Assembly: GCA_026967815.1 (NCBI GenBank)
Contig: JAPUUO010000009.1
Coordinates: 12,034 to 25,105 of the forward strand
DNA from: Candidatus Bathyarchaeota archaeon
Lineage (GTDB): Archaea; Thermoproteota; Bathyarchaeia; Bathyarchaeales; Bathyarchaeaceae
Reading direction: 5' to 3'
DNA: 13,072 nucleotides
Part shown: positions 1 through 5,926 of the stretch, one piece after another
How the letters are laid out: every line of letters begins with the position of its first letter
Numbering within the stretch: the first letter of the stretch is position 1
The notes under the pieces: model-generated
Told to the model about the DNA's origin: nothing
What the model saw: the letters and a program-made list of their open reading frames with translations, nothing else
Databases searched by the model: none
Program-made: the position numbers and the translations under genes

Positions 1-41
1 ATATATATAGCCCAACTTGTTATAGCAGAAGAGGTTCAGCC

Positions 42-155
42 ATGACTCAGAAGGTATATAACGGCATTCCGCTACACGTCTGCCAGTTTTGCGGTTGGCG
101 TTGGAACAGCTTTGAAGTTAGAAAATGCCCGAAATGCAAGGAGCAAATAACCTAA
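42..155 (+). CDS. Very small zinc-ribbon protein (37 aa)
   Basis: A 37-residue ORF with two CxxC knuckles, C14-x2-C17 and C29-x2-C32, separated by an aromatic stretch with W19 and W21. This is the minimal pattern of a single zinc-ribbon fold. The ATG is preceded by GAGG with a 7-base spacer, a good archaeal ribosome site. The frame is also open back to the window edge without another ATG, so a longer N-terminus cannot be excluded. Its stop codon overlaps the ATG of the following 29-codon membrane ORF (TAATG), suggesting translational coupling. No specific function is recognised; such proteins may bind nucleic acid or a protein partner. The cysteine pattern and ribosome site are seen directly; expression is inferred. 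Confidence 0.55.
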   Translation: MTQKVYNGIPLHVCQFCGWRWNSFEVRKCPKCKEQIT

Positions 156-244
156 TGTTGTTTGTAGGTCTTTTACTGATTGTACTAGGGTTCACTTGGA
201 TTCTAGTATCTGAGATGGCGCTTGGTCAAGCTGAGAAAAACTAG
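155..244 (+). CDS. Tiny single-pass membrane protein (29 aa)
   Basis: The ATG overlaps the stop of the upstream zinc-ribbon ORF in a TAATG junction. The product has one hydrophobic segment, about residues 2-19, followed by a short polar tail with E20, Q25, E27 and K28. The shape is that of a one-helix membrane micropeptide. It could anchor or partner the coupled zinc-ribbon protein. No family is recognised. At 29 codons, chance occurrence is a real alternative; the stop-start overlap and the unbroken hydrophobic run are the only support. Confidence 0.35.
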   Translation: MLFVGLLLIVLGFTWILVSEMALGQAEKN

Positions 245-306
245 CTGGGTAGAAAAGAACCTAGAGCGACCAAAACCCATATTTTAGATTCATAATATTT
301 TAATTG

Positions 307-316
307 CCTTAAATAG
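307..316 (+). promoter_or_regulatory. Probable TATA element for the 355 gene
   Basis: An AT-rich CCTTAAATA element lies about 40 bases before the ATG at 355. With archaeal TATA-to-start spacing, transcription would begin near 338, leaving a short leader of about 17 bases. A second AT-rich stretch at 292-304 is an alternative. Inference from composition and spacing only. Confidence 0.3.
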
Positions 317-354
317 CAGTTAATTTCGAGTTTGCAAAAAGAGAGCAACGATAA

Positions 355-567
355 ATGACTATTCCAATCTATAGACCATTTGTCTTCCTCAGATGCAGGA
401 AATGTGGCAAGAAGACAGATCATGTTTTGATTGGCATTGACTTTGCTTCTGTCAACGAAGAGAAGGAGGAAACCTACGAGTGTCAAGAGTGCGGGGAAAC
501 AAAGAAAATTTACGAGTTGGTCTCCGTGGCGCAATGTCAAATTCCAGCGCAATATTCAACGTCTTAA
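355..567 (+). CDS. Small zinc-ribbon protein (70 aa)
   Basis: A soluble 70-residue protein with two CxxC knuckles, C14-x2-C17 (RCRKCGKK) and C43-x2-C46 (ECQECGET). They are separated by about 25 residues with a hydrophobic strand and an acidic turn (residues 34-40). This matches a rubredoxin-like or transcription-factor-like zinc ribbon, but no named family is recognised. A third cysteine, C61, lies in the tail. The next gene begins 20 bases after the stop on the same strand, so the two may be co-transcribed. The antisense ORF over the same bases lacks any such motif and is a shadow. A role in binding nucleic acid or a protein is family-level inference. Confidence 0.72.
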   Translation: MTIPIYRPFVFLRCRKCGKKTDHVLIGIDFASVNEEKEETYECQECGETKKIYELVSVAQCQIPAQYSTS

Positions 568-587
568 AATTCTACGTGGTTTGAGAA

Positions 588-1115
588 ATGATTGAAGTGC
601 TGTTGTCGATCGTTGCACTAATCGCGGCGGGTTCAGTAGCTTATTTGCTTTTAACAATAGATACTATTGTCAATTATCAGCTTTACCAGTTCGGTTTACA
701 ATTTAGTTATGACTGGGCTAATCCATATTGGCTGTTTATAAGAGTGAGTTTAGCTCTGCTGGGCATAGTAGCAGCTACTGCTTCATTTAACATAGCTTTC
801 TTTTTTTGGAAGAGACTTAGAAAACCAAAGGTGTTAAACGCGATTCAAGAAGGGGCAAATGTTCAACAAGAAGAGGCAAGAGTAGAAGAAGCTGCGCAAG
901 ACGAGAAGGCACCTCTATTATTTCAGTGCTCTTCTTGCGGCCGCAGTATTACTCATCCGTTGAGACTATTAGAATTCCATTCGCAAAAGCCAGAAATGAT
1001 TAACATTTGTCCTTTCTGCAATGCAGCAGTGCTTCCGGCAAGCTATGTTGATGGTAAACAAAAAGCAACGCCGGCTGAAGGGGAAGAAGAAGAGAAAATC
1101 AAAAAGAGCAATTGA
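588..1115 (+). CDS. Two-helix membrane protein with C-terminal zinc ribbon
   Basis: A 175-residue integral membrane protein. Hydrophobic segments at about residues 3-26 and 48-75 are predicted transmembrane helices, the second followed by basic residues (KRLRKPK, 75-81) that suggest a cytoplasmic C-terminal half. Residues 86-108 are acidic and Glu/Ala/Gln-rich, likely a linker or helix. A zinc ribbon follows with C114-x2-C117 and C141-x2-C144, and the tail (160-173) is highly charged. It starts 20 bases after the 355-567 zinc-ribbon gene, so the pair may be one operon. No named family is recognised. The topology is consistent with a membrane-tethered binding domain. Confidence 0.85.
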   Translation: MIEVLLSIVALIAAGSVAYLLLTIDTIVNYQLYQFGLQFSYDWANPYWLFIRVSLALLGIVAATASFNIAFFFWKRLRKPKVLNAIQEGANVQQEEARVEEAAQDEKAPLLFQCSSCGRSITHPLRLLEFHSQKPEMINICPFCNAAVLPASYVDGKQKATPAEGEEEEKIKKSN

Positions 1116-1146
1116 CAGACGCTTTCTCTAATGTGTGCACAACCAG

Positions 1147-1311
1147 TTATCTCATCCTCTTGACTTCAACATTTGTTGGAATAGAAGAGAGCTTCCTATT
1201 ACATTTTGGGCATCTACCACTGTAGGTTTCGATAATTTCATATGGTGACTTCAATTCCTTGTCTTCATAAAGTATTCCACGACACTTTGCACAACGGATT
1301 CGCTGAGGCAA
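1147..1311 (-). CDS. Small zinc-ribbon protein, TTG start (54 aa)
   Basis: The product has two knuckles, C7-x2-C10 and C34-x2-C37, around a conserved-looking core (KSPYEII, residues 21-27). From memory this resembles small archaeal zinc-ribbon proteins with the same layout, but a function is not known to me. The frame is open to an ATG at 1428, giving 93 residues, but I prefer the TTG at 1311. It has GGTG eight bases upstream, and a TATTAAAA element at 1350-1357 lies about 40 bases upstream, inside the longer version. The extra N-terminal 39 residues also look unlike the rest. It converges with the membrane zinc-ribbon gene, leaving 31 bases between stops. Confidence 0.72.
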   Translation of the reverse strand: MPQRIRCAKCRGILYEDKELKSPYEIIETYSGRCPKCNRKLSSIPTNVEVKRMR

Positions 1312-1348
1312 CGCATACGCACCAATTTGAAACGGGTCTTCTCTTCCA

Positions 1349-1360
1349 CTTTTAATACTA
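1349..1360 (-). promoter_or_regulatory. TATA box for the 1147-1311 gene
   Basis: On the minus strand this reads TAGTATTAAAAG, a good archaeal TATA element. Its centre lies about 27 bases before a likely transcription start near 1327, giving a short leader carrying GGTG and then the TTG start. It argues against the longer ORF beginning at 1428. Confidence 0.45.
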
Positions 1361-1450
1361 ATGAACGATCGACAACTCAAAGACTGAAGAGAGTGCAGTG
1401 AAATAAAAAACATCAAGGGCGCGAGCAAGTTTTTCGGTAGTCAGTCTCAA

Positions 1451-1463
1451 AATGTTTAAATTT
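1451..1463 (+). promoter_or_regulatory. TATA box for the C_GCAxxG_C_C gene
   Basis: The element AATGTTTAAATTT lies about 29 bases before the ATG at 1486. At archaeal spacing the transcript would start almost at the ATG, so this gene is probably read from a leaderless or near-leaderless mRNA. No ribosome site precedes the ATG, which fits. Confidence 0.45.
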
Positions 1464-1485
1464 CAACTAGACTTGACTTGTTGAT

Positions 1486-1992
1486 ATGCAAATGAATAAG
1501 GCGAAGAATAAAGCAAGGTCATACTTCGGGAGTGGTTATAACTGTGCTGAAAGTGTGCTTTTGGCAATAGCTGAAGACGTTCTAGAGATGAAACATGATT
1601 TAGTACCAAGAATTGCGACAGGTTTTGGCGGTGGTATATCTCGGCAAGGATATGTTTGTGGAGCAGTGAGTGGTGCTGTCATGGGTTTTGGTTTGAAATA
1701 TGGCAGAAGTAGTCCAGAAGAACTCAGGGCGAAAACCTACAATCGAGTAGTCGAATTCTTAAGAGAGTTTCGAGAAAAACACGGAAGCATAGTTTGTAAG
1801 GAATTGTGTGGATGCGACCTTTCTACTATCGAAGGGATCAGGAAATTCAGAGAAGAAAATGTGCACACAGAAAGATGCACGAATTTCGTGAGCAGCGCAC
1901 TAGAGATTTTCACGGTCCTAATTAAGAAAACTGACTTTGAGAAGGAAAGCACACCCATCACAAATACAGAGACAGTGCCTAAACAAAATTGA
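1486..1992 (+). CDS. C_GCAxxG_C_C family (redox-type) protein
   Basis: A 168-residue soluble protein with the cysteine signature of the C_GCAxxG_C_C family. C20 sits in a YNCAES context, C58 in a CGAVSGA glycine-rich helix, then C104-x3-C108-x-C110, and finally C131. A Gly-rich stretch GFGGGIS (residues 46-52) precedes C58 as in other members. The family is thought to be redox-active or metal-binding, but its reaction is not established. A second ATG two codons later (1492) is an alternative start. It is followed at once by the DNA glycosylase gene, so the two are probably co-transcribed; whether they act together is unknown. The last 20 residues are polar and probably disordered. Confidence 0.93.
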   Translation: MQMNKAKNKARSYFGSGYNCAESVLLAIAEDVLEMKHDLVPRIATGFGGGISRQGYVCGAVSGAVMGFGLKYGRSSPEELRAKTYNRVVEFLREFREKHGSIVCKELCGCDLSTIEGIRKFREENVHTERCTNFVSSALEIFTVLIKKTDFEKESTPITNTETVPKQN

Positions 1993-2003
1993 AGACTATC
2001 ACC

Positions 2004-2585
2004 ATGGAACCGTTGCCAAGAGAATTCTACTCAAGAGACACTCTCGTCGTTGCGAAAGACTTACTTGGCAAGTATTTAATCAGACATCTCAACGATGAAA
2101 ATATAGTGGCAAAGATAGTTGAAGTTGAAGCCTATAGAGGCAGCGACGACCCAGCAAGCCATGCTTACAAAGGCCAGACGCCTAGGAATCAGCTGATGTT
2201 CGGAAAAGCTGGTTTTTCTTACGTCTACTTCACCTACGGAAAACACTATTGCTTAAACGTCACAACTGAAAAGGAAGGAATTCCAGGCGCCGTTCTAATA
2301 AGAGCGATTGAAATCATGGATGGATTGGAACTAGCACGACGAAATAGAAAAGCAAACTCTTTGGTGAACTTGTCAAATGGTCCAGGCAAGCTGACCGAAG
2401 CCCTAAACATAACCAAAATCCACAACGGTCTAGACCTCACCGAAAGAAACGAACTCTTCATCCGCCACTCAGAAATCGACAGAAGCCACGAGATAACCGT
2501 GTCAAGAAGAATCGGAATTAAAGCTGGAAGCGAAAAACTATGGAGGTTCTACATCAAAGACAGCACATTTGTATCCAAACTCTAA
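2004..2585 (+). CDS. 3-methyladenine DNA glycosylase, Aag/MPG type
   Basis: Base-excision repair enzyme that removes alkylated or deaminated purines (3-methyladenine, hypoxanthine, ethenoadenine) from DNA. From the ATG the protein has 193 residues, the usual size for prokaryotic Aag/MPG. Residues matching the human enzyme by motif are E42 (catalytic Glu125) and Y44 (Tyr127) in VEVEAY, H53 (His136) in the ASHAYKG loop, Y75 (Tyr159, the intercalating residue) in YVYFTYG, N85 (Asn169) and R100 (Arg182). The active site therefore looks intact. I chose the ATG because it places the family's N-terminal LPREF motif directly after the start; a TTG at 1989 overlaps the upstream stop and would add five residues. 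The gene is probably translated from the upstream gene's message. Confidence 0.96.
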   Translation: MEPLPREFYSRDTLVVAKDLLGKYLIRHLNDENIVAKIVEVEAYRGSDDPASHAYKGQTPRNQLMFGKAGFSYVYFTYGKHYCLNVTTEKEGIPGAVLIRAIEIMDGLELARRNRKANSLVNLSNGPGKLTEALNITKIHNGLDLTERNELFIRHSEIDRSHEITVSRRIGIKAGSEKLWRFYIKDSTFVSKL

Positions 2586-2776
2586 GACAACCACGAGTAT
2601 TTCGCTCAATACCGTGTAGGTGCAAGCTACTTCGAAGAATTTGCTAGCGCTCCGCAGTAGTCAAATTCCGCTAGGTGTCTGTCATATCTCAGAGCTTCAA
2701 GCGTCTTAAAGAACAAACCAGCTTTTGTCTGCTCAACTTCGTGCGTTACATCAAAGCTCCAAGCCGCTTGTTGCTT
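2586..2776 (-). pseudogene. Degenerate rubrerythrin-like C-terminal remnant
   Basis: No intact gene lies here, but the minus strand from 2776 to 2627 is an open, protein-like stretch of 49 codons. Its core, SFDVTHEVEQTKAGLFFKTL, resembles from memory the second four-helix-bundle segment of rubrerythrin (SF...EVE..HAGLF.KALEAL). The remnant continues to a damaged knuckle (FDYCGALA), where the family has YYVCxxCG. After the stop at 2627 the same frame reads LAPTRY, a second stop, then AKYSWL, recalling the family's APxxCPxCGAPKxxF tail. The metal-ligand His is Lys and three of four rubredoxin cysteines are missing. A stop (TGA) also precedes residue 1. If the reading is right, this is a decayed gene. 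Confidence 0.42.
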
Positions 2777-2936
2777 TCAGTCTATCTTGAATAGTTCGCA
2801 GATGTCTGCGCTTTCTTTCTTTGGGCGACTCGAAGGGCTGTTCAAAAAAGTTGAACAGTATGTTCACATAAGTTGTATTAAATCTCGGTAAGCCCATATG
2901 TTGTATAAGAAGAGCATTGAGAAGCGAGCACACAAT

Positions 2937-3044
2937 ATGAACCAAAAAGAAAGCATTGAAAATATGCTAAGAAAGCAAGGTTATTCAGAGAAGGCTATTG
3001 AAGAAATCACCAAATGGTATTCACTACGTACCAGCACTTGTTAA
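2937..3044 (+). CDS. Small helical ORF, possibly a truncated relict (35 aa)
   Basis: The first 28 residues form a charged, amphipathic pattern (ESIENMLRKQGYSEKAIEEI) ending KWY. From memory, short archaeal proteins carry similar segments ending in KWY, but I cannot name the family. The last seven residues (SLRTSTC) do not continue the pattern and run into the end of the converging NitrOD5-like gene, overlapping it by 21 bases. An in-frame ATG at 2898 would give 48 residues. A GTATTAAAT element at 2874-2882 could be its TATA box. It may be a short real gene or a truncated remnant beside the decayed rubrerythrin-like frame. Confidence 0.33.
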   Translation: MNQKESIENMLRKQGYSEKAIEEITKWYSLRTSTC

Positions 3045-3365
3045 CATTTCAACTTGACTCAAGAAATTGTTTCCGTCTGTTACATTTTCGAGTTTTGGCC
3101 GCTGGATCACACCATAGCTTGCACCTATTTCTTCCAAGATTTTCGCTTCAACAACGTATGCTCCTGAATGCAAGTACTCTTCCAATCCTTTTGCAAAAAC
3201 ATCCAGTTTTTCTGTGATCTCGTCTTGCTTAAGCGCGTAATGTGTTTCCAGATATTTGTATATGAGGAATTTCGCTTCATCTCCGAATATTTGCCTGAGG
3301 GCCTTGTCTATGCCCTTTGAAATCACTTCATCATAAGTGTGCTTCTGGTTTGCCAAAACATTCAT
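3024..3365 (-). CDS. Stand-alone NitrOD5-like small protein
   Basis: A 113-residue soluble, mostly helical protein. About residues 10-85 align with the protein at 11006-11386. Shared features include an IY.. LE motif, KQ(D)EI, K.(D/E)VF, and a GA...E segment. The family resembles NitrOD5, an archaeal domain found in two-component-associated proteins; that name is from memory. Its role is not established. I use the ATG at 3365; a TTG one codon upstream is possible. A TTTATTAAG element at 3404-3414 could be the TATA box and AAGGT the ribosome site. Unlike its paralogue it has no kinase beside it. The C-terminal 25 residues are not shared. Confidence 0.75.
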   Translation of the reverse strand: MNVLANQKHTYDEVISKGIDKALRQIFGDEAKFLIYKYLETHYALKQDEITEKLDVFAKGLEEYLHSGAYVVEAKILEEIGASYGVIQRPKLENVTDGNNFLSQVEMLTSAGT

Positions 3366-3590
3366 CAATCAGGCATACCTTCAAAGATAATCATATGTAT
3401 TAAGACTTAATAAATATTGCCGCAGTTTTGTTGAGCGAACATACACGTCGTCACTCAGCCAGAGCCCGAGTGAGTTCACACTTCGCGCAAACGCCAATCT
3501 AATTCAACAATTATGAAGCCTTGAAATAAGGGAAAAAACGCCTCAGCACGTAAAACTTCGTGCCTTGGATCAATAAAAAGATATGATCTT

Positions 3591-3608
3591 GCATGCGCAC
3601 AAGCACGC
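3591..3608 (-). terminator. Weak hairpin plus T run after the lipid operon
   Basis: Downstream of the P-loop kinase stop the minus strand reads GCGTGC-TTGTGC-GCATGC, a six-pair stem with one G-U pair, followed about 12 bases later by five T residues (3579-3575). A T run alone can end archaeal transcription, so this is a plausible but weak terminator for the operon at 3629-5760. Confidence 0.25.
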
Positions 3609-3628
3609 AGAAAACTAGATCCATTTCG

Positions 3629-4189
3629 TCAAATACATTTTTCGATTTCTTTCTCAACGTCCTTTACGAGCTTATTTGCATCTATTATTGTCCATTTGCC
3701 CATTAAAGCCAAGGAAAGCGCTTTACGTCTAATTCGTCTCAATTCCTCCAAGCCTTCAAACATTTCTTGTCTTTTGCCCATTCGTCGTATTCTACTGTAA
3801 GCTTCTTCTGGCCTAACGTCAAGAAAAAACATCAAATCTGATGTTGGCACAGTTGAAGAGAAGAAGTGATAAGCAATTCTATGCAACGGCGAGGGTAGAT
3901 AAGCTGTTCCCATCAAATAACGAACAAAAATCACGTAATCAAATCTTCGCCACGAATACATCAGAACTGAACGAATAACATCAATCATGAAGTAGAAAGC
4001 AGCTGCAAAATGTGCTCCTTTTCCTCTCAAATATAAAAAACTCTTGGCCTCAACTCCGAAAAAATTGTCGTCTGAAGGATGAAAACGCACATAAACAGTT
4101 CCCCCTTGATTCTTAAGGAAATTGAAAAGCCTGAGCGCTTGAGTGCTTTTTCCCGAAGCGTCCAGTCCATCTATGACAATGAGGACCAA
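3629..4189 (-). CDS. Thymidylate-kinase-like P-loop kinase, divergent
   Basis: A 186-residue kinase of the thymidylate-kinase (TMK) fold. A Walker A loop, GLDASGKST, occupies residues 8-16. A core strand with P115-x2-D118 and LDV (123-125) is followed by an Arg-rich lid region (R133-R155). Two TMK substrate motifs are altered. The DRY motif reads V89-R90-Y91, losing the Asp. The acidic EPGG-type loop after the second strand is replaced by RFHPSDDN (35-42). The substrate is therefore uncertain: it may be dTMP, another nucleotide, or a prenyl phosphate given its operon. The start is TTG, four bases after the upstream stop, with GGAGG eleven bases before it; this gives the usual short lead to the P-loop. 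It is the last gene of the lipid operon. Confidence 0.8.
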   Translation of the reverse strand: MVLIVIDGLDASGKSTQALRLFNFLKNQGGTVYVRFHPSDDNFFGVEAKSFLYLRGKGAHFAAAFYFMIDVIRSVLMYSWRRFDYVIFVRYLMGTAYLPSPLHRIAYHFFSSTVPTSDLMFFLDVRPEEAYSRIRRMGKRQEMFEGLEELRRIRRKALSLALMGKWTIIDANKLVKDVEKEIEKCI

Positions 4190-4193
4190 TCAG

Positions 4194-4904
4194 TTACATG
4201 CCTCCGCCCAGAAACAGAAACGTTGAAGCACCAAAAAAAGGTACAGTCAAATTATCAAACCCAAGGGGCGAAGCACTTTCAACCAAAGTTGTCATAGTGG
4301 CAACCGCAAAAGCTGGAAAAATCTTTTCAAACACTGGAAACGAATACAGCAAAGAAAAGAAAAATAGACTACCTGTGAAACTCAGAAGACTTGCAAAGAA
4401 CATTACCATTGAACCTTCCAAGCTTTTGTCCGCAATAAGCTTGTATTTTCTTCTGCCGTATTTTTCACCCACTATTGAAGCTACACTGTCACCGTAAGCC
4501 ATAGGCAAGATACCCGCAGCAATAACGTAAGGCTTAGAAGCGAAAAACATCGCAAGGAAGGTGTAGGAGACAGCATAAAAAACGAGTCCCAAAGGATGTC
4601 CCCCCTCAGTTATATCTGCAAGTCCTTTCAACCTTCCACTAGTGTGCTTAAAGGGCGAGTAAGACGAAGCCAAAAGCGTGATTAATATGAAGGGCGCAGC
4701 TACCAGAACAGGATAAATATTCGATGTGAAAAACGGAATAGCAAACAAAAGATTTCCAATCATTGCGTGCAGAAATTTGCGAGAAGCCTTTTGTGAGATG
4801 CTCATAACTCTAATCATTCTGCTTGATACAAAAATTATGAACAATATGTAAACGTAGCAGAGAAGCATCAACAGAACATTCGCGGAGACTTCTTCCTTAA
4901 GCAT
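4194..4904 (-). CDS. Dolichol/phytol kinase-type CTP-dependent membrane kinase
   Basis: A 236-residue polytopic membrane protein with about seven hydrophobic segments. It carries the marks of the SEC59/VTE5 polyprenol-kinase family, related to CDP-diacylglycerol synthases: RKFLH (residues 42-46), AYGDSVASIVGEKYG (136-150) with D139, KSLEGS (160-165), and a late E209-SP-x2-FDN segment (209-218). Members phosphorylate a prenol such as dolichol, phytol or geranylgeraniol using CTP. It is not the usual archaeal CDP-archaeol synthase (CarS), which belongs to another subfamily, although a phosphatidate cytidylyltransferase-like role is an alternative. The ribosome site GGTGA overlaps the TGA stop of the upstream DGGGP synthase gene, coupling the two. 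Confidence 0.88.
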   Translation of the reverse strand: MLKEEVSANVLLMLLCYVYILFIIFVSSRMIRVMSISQKASRKFLHAMIGNLLFAIPFFTSNIYPVLVAAPFILITLLASSYSPFKHTSGRLKGLADITEGGHPLGLVFYAVSYTFLAMFFASKPYVIAAGILPMAYGDSVASIVGEKYGRRKYKLIADKSLEGSMVMFFASLLSFTGSLFFFSLLYSFPVFEKIFPAFAVATMTTLVESASPLGFDNLTVPFFGASTFLFLGGGM

Positions 4905-4908
4905 CCGC

Positions 4909-5760
4909 TCACCTTACGGCACCGACAACAAAAGCCAACAAAGCAATGATGAACCACAAGAGAACAATTTTTTTAACTTTTCTTGCATTTTCTCGTGAAA
5001 AATCCTTCAGAAGCATAAATGAAGATGCCACAAGTCCAAAATCGGTGATAGCTACCAAAGGAATAAACCCTAAAGAGACAAGGTTCAAAAACCAAGGTAT
5101 TGGACTCAACAAAACCGCTGAAAAATAAAATAACGCTGCTACAACGGCTGCTGTTTTCTCACCATACCGAACAGCCAAAGTTCGAATGTTCTCTGTTCTG
5201 TCTCCTTCAACATCAACAATCCCTTTTGTTATCTCTCTACCAGTATTTGAAAGAAAAGCCATAGCGGAAATAATCAAAACATTCAACTCAATTGCATTAA
5301 CAACGGTGTAGCTACCATAAATGAAGGGCACTGCTACACAAATGCTTACAAGAAAATTGCCAGGCAGCCCGCTGCGCTTTCCAACAGTAGTATAAGTCAC
5401 AAAGACTATCCAAGCAATTATGGCTATCACAAAAGAAGATAAGTTCGTTAAATATGCAGCCGCGAAACCTATGGCGGTGAGAGCAAACGCGAAAACTAAT
5501 GCTTCTTTTGGCCCAATTAAGCCACTTGGAATTGGGCGATTTGGCTCATTTATGGCATCAATTTCTCTATCATAATAATCATTTATAGCCATCGACTCAG
5601 CAGTCAACGCAAAGCCAGTGATAAAACCATATGTAAGACTCAGCCAACAAACACTAGAAGCATTCGGGCTTACAAGTCCCGCACCAACAATAACAGCAAA
5701 ACCCATCATTAAGCAATTCACGGGACGCATTAAACGTATGTAACCACCAAGTTTACCCAT
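4909..5760 (-). CDS. Digeranylgeranylglyceryl-phosphate synthase (UbiA family)
   Basis: Membrane prenyltransferase that adds the second geranylgeranyl group to geranylgeranylglyceryl phosphate, the second ether bond of archaeal membrane lipids. The 283-residue protein has eight to nine hydrophobic segments and both Asp-rich motifs of UbiA enzymes. The first is N60-D61-x2-D64-x3-D68 followed by NRPIPSG; the second is D183-V-E-G-D187 within EITKGIVDVEGDR. These bind the Mg-diphosphate of the prenyl donor. The length and motif wording match archaeal DGGGP synthases rather than menaquinone or heme enzymes, though substrate assignment by sequence alone is not absolute. It is first in a three-gene operon; a TATA box at 5801-5810 lies about 45 bases upstream. 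Confidence 0.94.
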   Translation of the reverse strand: MGKLGGYIRLMRPVNCLMMGFAVIVGAGLVSPNASSVCWLSLTYGFITGFALTAESMAINDYYDREIDAINEPNRPIPSGLIGPKEALVFAFALTAIGFAAAYLTNLSSFVIAIIAWIVFVTYTTVGKRSGLPGNFLVSICVAVPFIYGSYTVVNAIELNVLIISAMAFLSNTGREITKGIVDVEGDRTENIRTLAVRYGEKTAAVVAALFYFSAVLLSPIPWFLNLVSLGFIPLVAITDFGLVASSFMLLKDFSRENARKVKKIVLLWFIIALLAFVVGAVR

Positions 5761-5798
5761 AACCGTTCAAACCTTGCACAACCATAAGCTCTCATTAA

Positions 5799-5812
5799 AG
5801 TTATAAAATTCG
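5799..5812 (-). promoter_or_regulatory. TATA box for the lipid operon
   Basis: The minus strand reads AATTTTATAAC here. With archaeal spacing the transcript starts near 5778, about 17 bases before the ATG of the DGGGP synthase gene at 5760. It is the only clear promoter before the three co-directional genes, which have gaps of only four bases. Confidence 0.45.
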
Positions 5813-5895
5813 CGTTCAAAATCAAGAGTTTAAAGCGTATAGTGCACACAGTTCAGCATTTGTTGCCTTTGTCCGTGCGCGCGCGAGTTTTGCAT

Positions 5896-5905
5896 CTTAT
5901 AAAAG
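5896..5905 (+). promoter_or_regulatory. Strong TATA box upstream of a possible structured RNA
   Basis: CTTATAAAAG is among the best TATA matches in the window, on the plus strand. No gene begins at the expected distance: the transcript start would be near 5927, and the next ATG there is followed at once by a stop. The beta-propeller gene starts 230-260 bases further on and has its own candidate TATA box at 6121-6129. This promoter may therefore make a long leader or a separate RNA. Confidence 0.35.
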
Positions 5906-5926
5906 GGTTCATGTGAGGTTGAAATG

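Noticed and set aside
241..552. 103-codon minus-strand ORF over the first zinc-ribbon gene
   Set aside because: It has no motif, and the plus strand here encodes a clear CxxC...CxxC protein. A shadow frame.
1312..1428. N-terminal 39-codon extension of the zinc-ribbon gene at 1147-1311
   Set aside because: It lies across a likely TATA box and its composition differs from the rest; the TTG at 1311 has a GGTG site at good spacing.
2751..2945. 64-codon minus-strand ORF
   Set aside because: Its residues match nothing I recognise; it overlaps the decayed rubrerythrin-like frame in another phase and probably reflects frame noise.
3014..3217. 67-codon plus-strand ORF opposite the NitrOD5-like gene
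   Set aside because: Leu/Phe/His-rich antisense shadow of a gene that has a clear paralogue in the window.
3421..3590. Small inverted repeats (TCACTC...GAGTGA at 3453-3475; GCACG...CGTGC at 3546-3563)
   Set aside because: Only five to six pairs each, with no T tract or repeat context; expected by chance in a gap of this size.
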